Translations under genes and position numbers: made by a program | In this document: positions 57,573-64,000 of the stretch, in pieces | Position numbering within the stretch: the stretch's first letter is position 1 | Layout: every line of letters begins with the position of its first letter | Assembly: GCA_900457075.1 (NCBI GenBank) | Contig: UGYN01000002.1 | Coordinates: forward strand, 3,286,001-3,350,000 | DNA length: 64,000 nucleotides | Source: Serratia quinivorans | GTDB taxonomy: Bacteria > Pseudomonadota > Gammaproteobacteria > Enterobacterales > Enterobacteriaceae | Direction: 5' to 3' | The notes under the pieces: generated by a model | What the model was told of the DNA's origin: nothing | What the model saw: the letters and a program-made list of their open reading frames with translations, nothing else | Database searches by the model: none

Positions 57573-58319
57573 ATGACTAAAGTTGCATTGGTCACCGGCG
57601 CCAGCCGGGGAATTGGCCGCGCTACGGCGCTACTGCTGGCACGTCAGGGTTATGTGGTAGGCGTTAACTATCTGCAGAATGAAGCTGCGGCGCAACAGGT
57701 GGTCGCGGAGATAGAATCACTGGGCGGCCGGGCGCTGGCGCTGCGTGCCGATATTGGCGATGAAAGCCAGGTACAGGCGATGTTTAGCCAACTGGATGCC
57801 ACCCTCGGGCCTATTGACGCACTGGTCAACAATGCCGGTATTCTGTTTCAGCAGTCGAGCATTGAACAACTGACCGCCGAGCGCATCAACAAGGTATTGA
57901 CTACCAACGTTACCGGTTATTTTCTCTGTTGCCGCGAGACGGTGAAGCGCATGGCGCATCGTCATGGCGGCCAGGGCGGGGCGATCGTCAATGTCTCTTC
58001 CGCTGCAGCACGCTTAGGCGCACCGGGCGAATACATCGACTATGCCGCCTCTAAAGGGGCGGTGGACACGCTAACTACCGGACTGGCGTTGGAGGTGGCG
58101 GCGCAGGGCATTCGCGTCAACGCGGTGCGGCCGGGGCTTATTTATACCGAAATGCATGCCAGCGGCGGCGAGCCTGGGCGCGTTGATCGGGTAAAAAGCA
58201 GCCTGCCGATGCAACGCGGCGGTACCCCGGAAGAGGTGGCAGAAATCATCGCCTGGCTGCTGTCCGATGCCGCTTCTTACGTCACCGGCAGCTTTATCGA
58301 GGCCGCCGGCGGTCGTTAA
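57573..58319 (+). CDS. ygfF: SDR-family NAD(P)-dependent oxidoreductase YgfF
   Basis: A 248-residue short-chain dehydrogenase. The cofactor motif TGASRGIGRATALLLA is at residue 9, NNAG near 88, and the catalytic Ser...YAASK near 156 (DYAASKGAVDTLTTGLALEVAAQGIRVN). The C-terminal block IYTEMHASGGEPGRVDRVKSSLPMQRGG and SYVTGSFIEAAGG follow E. coli YgfF closely; there it lies near gcvP as here. Annotated homologues are called glucose 1-dehydrogenase-like, but the substrate is unknown. AAAGGAACAAC precedes the ATG. Confidence 0.93.
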   Translation: MTKVALVTGASRGIGRATALLLARQGYVVGVNYLQNEAAAQQVVAEIESLGGRALALRADIGDESQVQAMFSQLDATLGPIDALVNNAGILFQQSSIEQLTAERINKVLTTNVTGYFLCCRETVKRMAHRHGGQGGAIVNVSSAAARLGAPGEYIDYAASKGAVDTLTTGLALEVAAQGIRVNAVRPGLIYTEMHASGGEPGRVDRVKSSLPMQRGGTPEEVAEIIAWLLSDAASYVTGSFIEAAGGR

Positions 58320-58328
58320 CAGCGCATG

Positions 58329-58363
58329 TAGGGAAAGTACTGTGGGACGTACTTTCCCTATTT
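58329..58363. terminator. Bidirectional terminator ygfF/S-layer-like gene
   Basis: TAGGGAAAGTAC (58329-58340) pairs with GTACTTTCCCTA (58349-58360) around an 8-base loop, followed by TTT. It serves two convergent genes. Confidence 0.85.
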
Positions 58364-58370
58364 GCAGGGC

Positions 58371-61300
58371 TTAGCCAATAAATGCCGGTTCCTGCATGGT
58401 TTCGGTCGCCCCACTGATTTCAATTTTGGGAGGAGTATAGTGCGCCAGTTTAAGTGCGTCGTTGACGGCAATATTTCCCAGAGAGAAAACGATGTCGTCA
58501 TGATCGAAAGACTGATTAGCATTGCTGTCGATAATGATAAAACTGCTTTGGCCGAGCTTCAGTATGCCAACGTCACTAAGGTGATCCTGGCTGGCGCCGT
58601 GCGTTGCAGCAGACAATGATTGACTAAACAAATCAAACGCGTTGGCAGTGGAGCCTAGATTTAATGAGGCAAATAACTCTGCAGCTTCATCTTGTTCCGA
58701 GTATTCACCGTAAAGGGTCATGACATGACCACCCTGAGATGAGAATACCCACGGATTACTACTATCTCCGACAATTATTTTATCACCGACCCGGATTGTT
58801 GGGAGGGCACTGCCACCGGGATCGTTAGTATTTAATGTCACCATGCTGTTAATGGAGCTATCTTTAAAAATGATGGTGTCGCTGCCGAGCTGTTTTTTGA
58901 TATCTCGAGTGATGGTTGTGTTCCCCACAACGTTAATCGTGTCACTTTCAAGCGAGTCTGTAATTTTTAATTGATATCCTGATAACTCACTGCGAATTGC
59001 CGAGTATTGGCCGAAAGGCAATAGTTTGAATAATTCACCACCGCCTGTTCCGCCTTTTTCTGCTAACAGATTCAGCGAACCATGAGCACTCATCTCATTT
59101 CTGATAATGTATAAGTGTGTGCTGAAGTCATTTTTGATAACCAGGTTTAATTTTTTATCGCCGGAAATTTCAATGGCTTCTATAGCATTTTGATCGCCAG
59201 TCAGTCGGAGCGTGTTTTCCGCCGAACCGGATGAGTCGATAGTAATGGTTTCGACAATGTCTTCATCGCTTCCATTTGGGAAATTTATGGCGAAACTGAG
59301 AGTGCCGGCATCAATTTTATCGATGTTCTGACCGTTGAATCGTATATCCATTACCGGTGTTGTGCGGGTATAACGATCGTCTTGGATATAATCGAAATGA
59401 ATTCGGCTGTTGGCTGTAGCATCTCCAAGCACATTTAACGTGCGGAACGTGTAAGTTGTGCCCCAGTCATCTACCGGCATATTAATGACTGTAACGTTAT
59501 CGGCAAAACCTGTAAGAGCCAGCCCGGCATCGCCAGTTGCATAATTCCATGTGCTGCTCGGAGGCGGGGTAGCCTGTGTCAAGTGATCAACATTGGCGTA
59601 ATTGGCATTATGAATACTGGCTACCTCACGGATGACCCCGAAATCAAATACGTTCTTCCCCTCAGTTGCCACCAGTTTCCCATCCAGATAAATGGAGCCA
59701 GTCCCTTTATAGTGGGCTAAGTCAATCATCGGGAAAAGTAAAAAGTTATTGATGTTACTTTCTATGACGCCATTTACTCCTCCATTTTCATTGGTCGTCA
59801 GGTAAATGTTTTTGGTCAGAAAGTTTGCTGAAATTACATTGTTATGATTTTTGTCTTCAGAGTCATAATACGCTGCCGACGCTTTAAATTTATCACTGAC
59901 AATATTGGCATGATCGGCACCAGCATTGCCTTGCCAAAGTAACCAGTCATCACCCAGCCCCAGTTGAATTTGAGCTTCGGCATTTATCATGTCGGCATTA
60001 GGCGCTATGATGACTCTATCGTCACCGCTTGAGCCAATAAAAGAAATTAGAGTATTTTCAATGATGACTTTTGTAGTGACGTGAGGATACGCCGAGTTTG
60101 CTCCAAAAGCAGTTGCGGAGTTTTTACTAAAGTCTAATGTGGCTTTTTTATCGCCAGTAATCCTCAGTGTATCAAGGTTGGGGGTGAAGTTTATTGTGAT
60201 ATTGGCTTCATGATTGACATTTATTTGAGCATTTCTCAGCGCGTAAATTTCGATATCGGAGAGTCTGTGAGCTGAGCTATGATTTATTTCACCAATTAAC
60301 TCACCGGAATCATTGATGGTCAGGGTTGCATGGTCGGTGTATCCCAGTATGTTGGAGATGGTGTCATAGCTTTTGGCATGATACGTCCAACCCCAGGCAC
60401 GATCGCTCTCTGGGTGCCCCCCATTTAAAAGTTTATCAATAATTAAACTGGTGGCTTGGTAAGCGTCATTGCCGCTAAGTTTCCAGATATTATTGACATC
60501 GGAGGGGTTCAGGAAATTATTCAATAAATTTTGGTAGGTTTGTTCCCAGTTCTGAGCATTGGAAAAAGCCGGTGTTCTTGCCAGTTGATGCAATAGGTCT
60601 GCCGTACTCATACCCGCAGCTAATTGTTTGCTGTAAACGTCCAGAGCAGTAGCATCTACCTTATATCCAGCCACACCATAGAAAAGTGCTGCAACCGTTT
60701 CCTGGTACTTATTTTCTGGCAACTCTCCGGGTTTATAAACATGAGTTGCTAATAGAAAAATTTCTTTTGCCGAGGAGTTTTCGCTGGATGAGTCATTTCT
60801 GATATCATTTATCATATTGACGACAACATCGCCACGAGATTGTGAATGGTTATTTAAACCAATAATATATTTATTTACATCGCTTTCGCTTGGTGGTTTT
60901 TTGAATGTCTGTTCGAATATGATTTTCACGAAATCCTGATTGCTTAATTGTGTTAAAGAAGTTTTATTTTTAACAAATGCATCGGCAATGTAATTTATTG
61001 TTGCCTGGGAAGTATCCAGTTTGCTTCCCCAATAGTTAATGCCTTGCGGTACCATAGTCGAATGTAATACGTAATAAATTGCTTGTATGTCAGCAGCACC
61101 TGAGTTTTCTGTAGGGCCTCCTGCATAGGATGGGAACAAGCTTTGCTGAATAGTGGTGTCCAGCACTGTCTGTTGCGACAGGATTTCTGTGTTATCTCCT
61201 TGATAGCTGCGTAAAGTGTTGGTTAATTCGGCGGTAATCTGACCCAGAGTCATCCCGTTATGGAGTTGGTCCATCAACACTGAGAGCTGTTCTTCGCTGG

Positions 61301-61535
61301 CATTGACACCATGGATATTATGATAAATGTACTGGATTTTATTAGCGTCATCCAGGGTGGCTAGCCGGTTTTGCCCATCCTGCGAGTTTATGAAAAGGTC
61401 AGCCATCTTACCGATAGAAAGCTTACCGTTCTGAAGGTTTTTGGCGAAGTATTCGAGAGCGATTTTGTCTGCCTGTTTTCCCAAAACACCATAAAAAATT
61501 GCTGCCACATCACGCTGTAATGATATGAAGTTCAT
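58371..61535 (-). CDS. Large DUF4214 / S-layer-like secreted protein (RsaA/SlaA type)
   Basis: A 1054-residue acidic, low-cysteine protein with markedly higher A+T than its neighbours. GGGGA precedes the ATG at 61535; a TTG 16 codons earlier is rejected. The first ~375 residues hold six helical DUF4214-type repeats in three pairs (for example DVAAIFYGVLGKQAD at 9 and ETVAALFYGVAGYKVD at about 277). The rest is beta-rich, with repeated units such as LRITGDKKATLDFS and IEISGDKKLNLVIK, which I associate with S-layer proteins of the Caulobacter RsaA and Serratia SlaA type. Near the C terminus DSNANQSFDHDDIVFSLG resembles a calcium-binding loop. There is no N-terminal signal, so type I secretion is expected. 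No exporter genes are adjacent. Possibly horizontally acquired. Confidence 0.75.
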   Translation of the reverse strand: MNFISLQRDVAAIFYGVLGKQADKIALEYFAKNLQNGKLSIGKMADLFINSQDGQNRLATLDDANKIQYIYHNIHGVNASEEQLSVLMDQLHNGMTLGQITAELTNTLRSYQGDNTEILSQQTVLDTTIQQSLFPSYAGGPTENSGAADIQAIYYVLHSTMVPQGINYWGSKLDTSQATINYIADAFVKNKTSLTQLSNQDFVKIIFEQTFKKPPSESDVNKYIIGLNNHSQSRGDVVVNMINDIRNDSSSENSSAKEIFLLATHVYKPGELPENKYQETVAALFYGVAGYKVDATALDVYSKQLAAGMSTADLLHQLARTPAFSNAQNWEQTYQNLLNNFLNPSDVNNIWKLSGNDAYQATSLIIDKLLNGGHPESDRAWGWTYHAKSYDTISNILGYTDHATLTINDSGELIGEINHSSAHRLSDIEIYALRNAQINVNHEANITINFTPNLDTLRITGDKKATLDFSKNSATAFGANSAYPHVTTKVIIENTLISFIGSSGDDRVIIAPNADMINAEAQIQLGLGDDWLLWQGNAGADHANIVSDKFKASAAYYDSEDKNHNNVISANFLTKNIYLTTNENGGVNGVIESNINNFLLFPMIDLAHYKGTGSIYLDGKLVATEGKNVFDFGVIREVASIHNANYANVDHLTQATPPPSSTWNYATGDAGLALTGFADNVTVINMPVDDWGTTYTFRTLNVLGDATANSRIHFDYIQDDRYTRTTPVMDIRFNGQNIDKIDAGTLSFAINFPNGSDEDIVETITIDSSGSAENTLRLTGDQNAIEAIEISGDKKLNLVIKNDFSTHLYIIRNEMSAHGSLNLLAEKGGTGGGELFKLLPFGQYSAIRSELSGYQLKITDSLESDTINVVGNTTITRDIKKQLGSDTIIFKDSSINSMVTLNTNDPGGSALPTIRVGDKIIVGDSSNPWVFSSQGGHVMTLYGEYSEQDEAAELFASLNLGSTANAFDLFSQSLSAATHGASQDHLSDVGILKLGQSSFIIIDSNANQSFDHDDIVFSLGNIAVNDALKLAHYTPPKIEISGATETMQEPAFIG

Positions 61536-61845
61536 GCTTTTATCCCCGGAAAAGTATATGTGCCAATCATTATTTAAGCTCAAAATAATAGGATGGCAAG
61601 AAGATGGGTAATTATTTAATAGTATTGATAAAATACTGGGTGGCGGCAGAGGAATTAAAAGGTGATTATTATTTTATTTTTAATAATACAAATTGCACAT
61701 AAAATTAATATTTATGAGAGTAATGGATTGATAAATATATGAATAGTTGATTATTCAAAATTGATGCAAACGATCACAGGAAAGAGCGTTTGCATCTCAA
61801 AGTGTTCGGTGTCAGCCAGGCATGCCAGATAAGTATGTCGGCTGG
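61536..61845. promoter_or_regulatory. AT-rich region between S-layer-like gene and GntR gene
   Basis: A 310-bp gap. The part next to the S-layer-like gene (61540-61760) is extremely A+T rich and must hold its promoter. The other end contains the GntR-gene terminator at 61763-61796. No other gene is seen. Confidence 0.5.
61763..61796 (-). terminator. Terminator after the GntR gene
   Basis: GATGCAAACG pairs with CGTTTGCATC (61763-61772 with 61787-61796); on the minus strand it is followed by AATTTTG. It lies 50 bp past the GntR stop. Confidence 0.7.
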
Positions 61846-62523
61846 TCAGCCCTCATGCAGCAGCGCGCTGCGGAAAGACAGAATGTGCGCCTCTGCTGCA
61901 TTGGCGGCTGCGTCGTCATCCTGTGCGGCCAGTGCAGCGATAATGGCTCGATGTTCTTCGATCACCTCTCGCATATGACCTTCGCGTGACAGCGTACTGG
62001 CCCAAAAGCGTTGCGCCCTGGCGTGCAGCACGCTCAGGATGTCCGCCAGCATATTATTCCCGGCGATCTGCGCCAGCTGCTGGTGGAACTGGTGGTCCAG
62101 CGTCATCATCTGCACCCGGTCACGGCGCTGGCTGGCGGCTTCAATTTGTTGATTGAGGGCCGTCAGTGCGGCGACTTGTGGTTCGGTAATTCGCTTGCTT
62201 GCCAGCCGCATACACAGCATTTCATTGGCCAGTCGGACTTCAATCAATTCCAGTGCGTCATCCATCGACAGTGGCGAGACCATCACCCCTTTACGCGGGA
62301 TCACCTGTAACAACCCTTCATTGGCCAGCCGGTGGATTGCCTGATTGATTGGCGTTCTGCCCATATCCAGCTCACTCATTACCTGCGCGGTATTGAGATA
62401 TTCACCAGGCTTATAACTCAACGTCACCAATGCCTGCTTAAAGCGCCGATAGGCCAGTTCATTCAGTGACATTCCGGCTTCCTCTGCCGTCGGGAGTTCC
62501 TGGCTCTCTGCGTCAAGGCTCAT
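61846..62523 (-). CDS. GntR-family transcriptional regulator, FCD subgroup
   Basis: A 225-residue regulator with an N-terminal winged helix-turn-helix (about 18-85, LNTAQVMSELDMGRTPINQAIHRLANEGLLQVIPRKGVMV) and an FCD effector domain (about 95-220) with metal-ligand candidates in DHQFHQQLA and EEHRAIIAAL. GGAG precedes the ATG at 62523. It diverges from the DUF2848/amidase genes with a 129-bp intergenic region, so it most likely controls them in response to their substrate. Confidence 0.9.
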   Translation of the reverse strand: MSLDAESQELPTAEEAGMSLNELAYRRFKQALVTLSYKPGEYLNTAQVMSELDMGRTPINQAIHRLANEGLLQVIPRKGVMVSPLSMDDALELIEVRLANEMLCMRLASKRITEPQVAALTALNQQIEAASQRRDRVQMMTLDHQFHQQLAQIAGNNMLADILSVLHARAQRFWASTLSREGHMREVIEEHRAIIAALAAQDDDAAANAAEAHILSFRSALLHEG

Positions 62524-62652
62524 CACGTTCTGCTCCTGCAAGAAGAAAGTTTTTAGACATAGTACACAAAAACATGGCATGGAAATCGCTTATTTGGTAG
62601 CTAAAGATATAGTGAAATTTCACAGTATTTTAACTAAAGGGACACAAACGCC

Positions 62653-63366
62653 ATGAGACTGACCTTCACTTTACCTGAATCCAGCGGGGCCGGGGTGTTG
62701 GATGTTGAGATTGATCATTTGGTGATCGCCGGCTGGACCGGCCGCGATCGCGAGGCCATTCTGCACCATATTAGGGAGTTGGCCGAACTGGGCGTGCCCC
62801 AACCCAGTGCAGTCCCGCTATTTTATCGGGTGGCGGCTAATCAGCTCAGTCAGAGCGATTGCATTGAAGTGATCGGCAATGCCAGCTCCGGAGAAGCGGA
62901 GCCTTTGATCTTCACTCATCAGGGTGAACTGTTTGTTTCGCTGGCCTCAGATCATACCGATCGCCAACTGGAGGCGCACAGCGTCGCGCTGTCCAAACAA
63001 ATCTGCGTCAAACCGGTAGCCCGCGCCGCCTGGCCACTACGGGAAGTGATTGCTCACTGGGATTCATTGATCCTGCGATCCTGGATCAAAGAAAACGGTG
63101 AGTTCCGGCTTTATCAGCAGGGTTACCTTGCCAGTCTGCGTACTCCCGGCGATCTGCTGGATCGCTATTTGAGTGGTCAGCAGGTGCCGGAGGGCGGGCT
63201 GACGGTCCCGCAGCCGCGAGATGGCCTGGCGATGGCCTGTGGCACGGTCGCGGCGATTGGCGGTATCCGTCCGGCGGTCGAGTTTCGTATGGAACTGGTG
63301 GACGAAGTGCTGGGACGTACCATCAGCCACGGTTATCGCAGCATAGAACTGCCGGTGGTGGCGTGA
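62653..63366 (+). CDS. DUF2848 family protein
   Basis: A 237-residue protein with the DUF2848 features IDHLVIAGWTGRDREAILHHIRELAELGVPQPSAVPLFYRV near the start, SDHTDRQLEAHSVALSKQICVKP in the middle and GGIRPAVEFRMELVDEVLGRTISHGYRSIELP at the end. The family is distantly related to fumarylacetoacetase-like folds, by my reading, and its function is unproven. It often lies next to amidase genes, as here, and its stop overlaps the amidase start (TGATG). A role in degrading an amide-derived acid is plausible. Confidence 0.85.
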   Translation: MRLTFTLPESSGAGVLDVEIDHLVIAGWTGRDREAILHHIRELAELGVPQPSAVPLFYRVAANQLSQSDCIEVIGNASSGEAEPLIFTHQGELFVSLASDHTDRQLEAHSVALSKQICVKPVARAAWPLREVIAHWDSLILRSWIKENGEFRLYQQGYLASLRTPGDLLDRYLSGQQVPEGGLTVPQPRDGLAMACGTVAAIGGIRPAVEFRMELVDEVLGRTISHGYRSIELPVVA

Positions 63367-64000
63367 TGAAAAAACTGACTTTAGCGCAGGCCGCCGCCGG
63401 ATTGGCCAGTGGCGAATTCACTGCTGTGCAACTGACCGCCACCGCTCTGGCGCAAATCGCCGACCCACAGGGGGAGGGCGCACGCACTTTTACTCATGTT
63501 TATAGCGACTGGGCACAGCAGCAGGCATTGGCTGCCGATCGACGGCGTGCGGCGGGTAAGCCCCTGTCGGCGTTGGACGGTGTGCCGGTATCGGTCAAAG
63601 ACCTGTTTGATGTCGCCGGGGAGACCACCGCTGCCGGTTCGCGGGTGTTGGCCGATGCGCCGGTAGCCAACAACCACGCTGCAGTGGTGGCGCAGTTGTT
63701 GCAGGCTGGCGCGGTAGTGATCGGCAAAACCAACATGACCGAGTTTGCCTATTCGGGGCTTGGCATTAATCCCCACTACGGCACGCCCGCCAATCCCTGG
63801 GATCGCCCTGCTGGCCGTATTCCCGGTGGTTCGTCTTCCGGTGCGGCGGTTGCGGTGGCTGACGGCATGTGCTTTGGCGCGATAGGCAGCGATACCGGCG
63901 GTTCGGTACGTATTCCGGCGGCCTTCTGTGGCCTGACCGGTTATAAACCTACCGCCCGGCGCATCAGCAGTCGTGGTTTGCTGCCCTTGTCACCCTCACT
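63366..64000 (+). CDS. Amidase-signature-family amidase, 3' end outside window
   Basis: The first ~211 codons of an amidase-signature hydrolase. The core is visible: catalytic lysine in PVSVKDLFDVAGETTAAGS (about residue 77), the glycine/serine-rich PGGSSSGAAVAVADG with the cis-serine (about 155), and the nucleophile serine in AIGSDTGGSVRIPAAFCGLTGYKPT (about 180). The frame runs open past the window end. It follows DUF2848 with overlapping stop and start codons, in a unit likely controlled by the divergent GntR protein. The substrate cannot be named. Confidence 0.93.
   Translation, partial: MKKLTLAQAAAGLASGEFTAVQLTATALAQIADPQGEGARTFTHVYSDWAQQQALAADRRRAAGKPLSALDGVPVSVKDLFDVAGETTAAGSRVLADAPVANNHAAVVAQLLQAGAVVIGKTNMTEFAYSGLGINPHYGTPANPWDRPAGRIPGGSSSGAAVAVADGMCFGAIGSDTGGSVRIPAAFCGLTGYKPTARRISSRGLLPLSPS

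Noticed and set aside
1..64000. CRISPR arrays, tRNA or rRNA genes, insertion sequences, phage integrases and attachment sites
   Set aside because: I looked for regular repeat-spacer patterns, cloverleaf T-loop motifs, transposase-like frames and flanking direct repeats and saw none that I could support.

Overview
The window is chromosomal DNA of an enterobacterium. The gene order loiP/tktA, epd-pgk-fbaA-mscS, argO-yggE/argP-rpiA-serA, fau-6S RNA-zapA/ygfB-pepP-ubiH-ubiI-gcvTHP and ygfF matches the Escherichia coli backbone. The accessory genes placed between these blocks and the high G+C codon use fit Yersiniaceae, most likely Serratia. That genus assignment is an inference from gene content and protein similarity that I recognise, not a computed identity.

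Layout. 1-2.8 kb: an aldehyde dehydrogenase cut by the window edge and a thiamine-diphosphate enzyme. 2.8-3.5 kb: on the minus strand, a small double-glycine-leader peptide gene and a tiny two-helix membrane protein gene, which look like an unmodified microcin and its immunity protein. 3.7-6.7 kb: loiP and tktA. 6.7-10 kb: brnQ, remnants of a CsaA-like gene and of an aliphatic amino acid 2-oxoglutarate dioxygenase, and an EamA exporter. 10-14 kb: an FbpA-type ABC importer. 14-20 kb: epd-pgk-fbaA with CRP and Cra sites, a DUF1345 membrane protein and mscS. 20-22 kb: a frameshifted aromatic acid MFS transporter and an RluA-type pseudouridine synthase. 22-35 kb: a large yia/sgb regulon of the diketogulonate and ascorbate type on the minus strand, with the divergent IclR regulator yiaJ. 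35-51 kb: backbone genes including 6S RNA and the glycine cleavage operon. 51-58 kb: an autotransporter with a metallopeptidase-like passenger, an alcohol dehydrogenase remnant, a two-component system with a divergent small secreted protein, and ygfF. 58-64 kb: a large AT-rich S-layer/DUF4214-type secreted protein, then a GntR regulator diverging from DUF2848 and amidase genes.

How genes work together. The yia/sgb genes would take up a sugar acid through an ABC importer and an MFS carrier, open a lactone (SMP-30 family), reduce diketogulonate (YiaK), phosphorylate it (LyxK), decarboxylate it (SgbH) and epimerise it twice (SgbU, SgbE) to D-xylulose 5-phosphate, which TktA and RpiA feed into central metabolism. 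Two near-identical operator-like elements sit upstream of the two transcription units and suggest joint control by YiaJ. serA and gcvTHP form the serine/glycine one-carbon axis, with Fau in the same one-carbon pathway.

Quality warning. Four genes (AAHS MFS, lyxK, the sugar ABC ATPase, yggE) each carry exactly one extra base. Three of these lie in runs of six or seven identical bases. Removing one base restores full-length family-typical proteins each time. This pattern suggests insertion-type sequencing errors at least as strongly as gene decay. The most novel-looking items are the microcin/immunity pair at 2833-3427 and the two-component system with a fourfold 11-bp repeat and a small secreted protein at 54947-57424.
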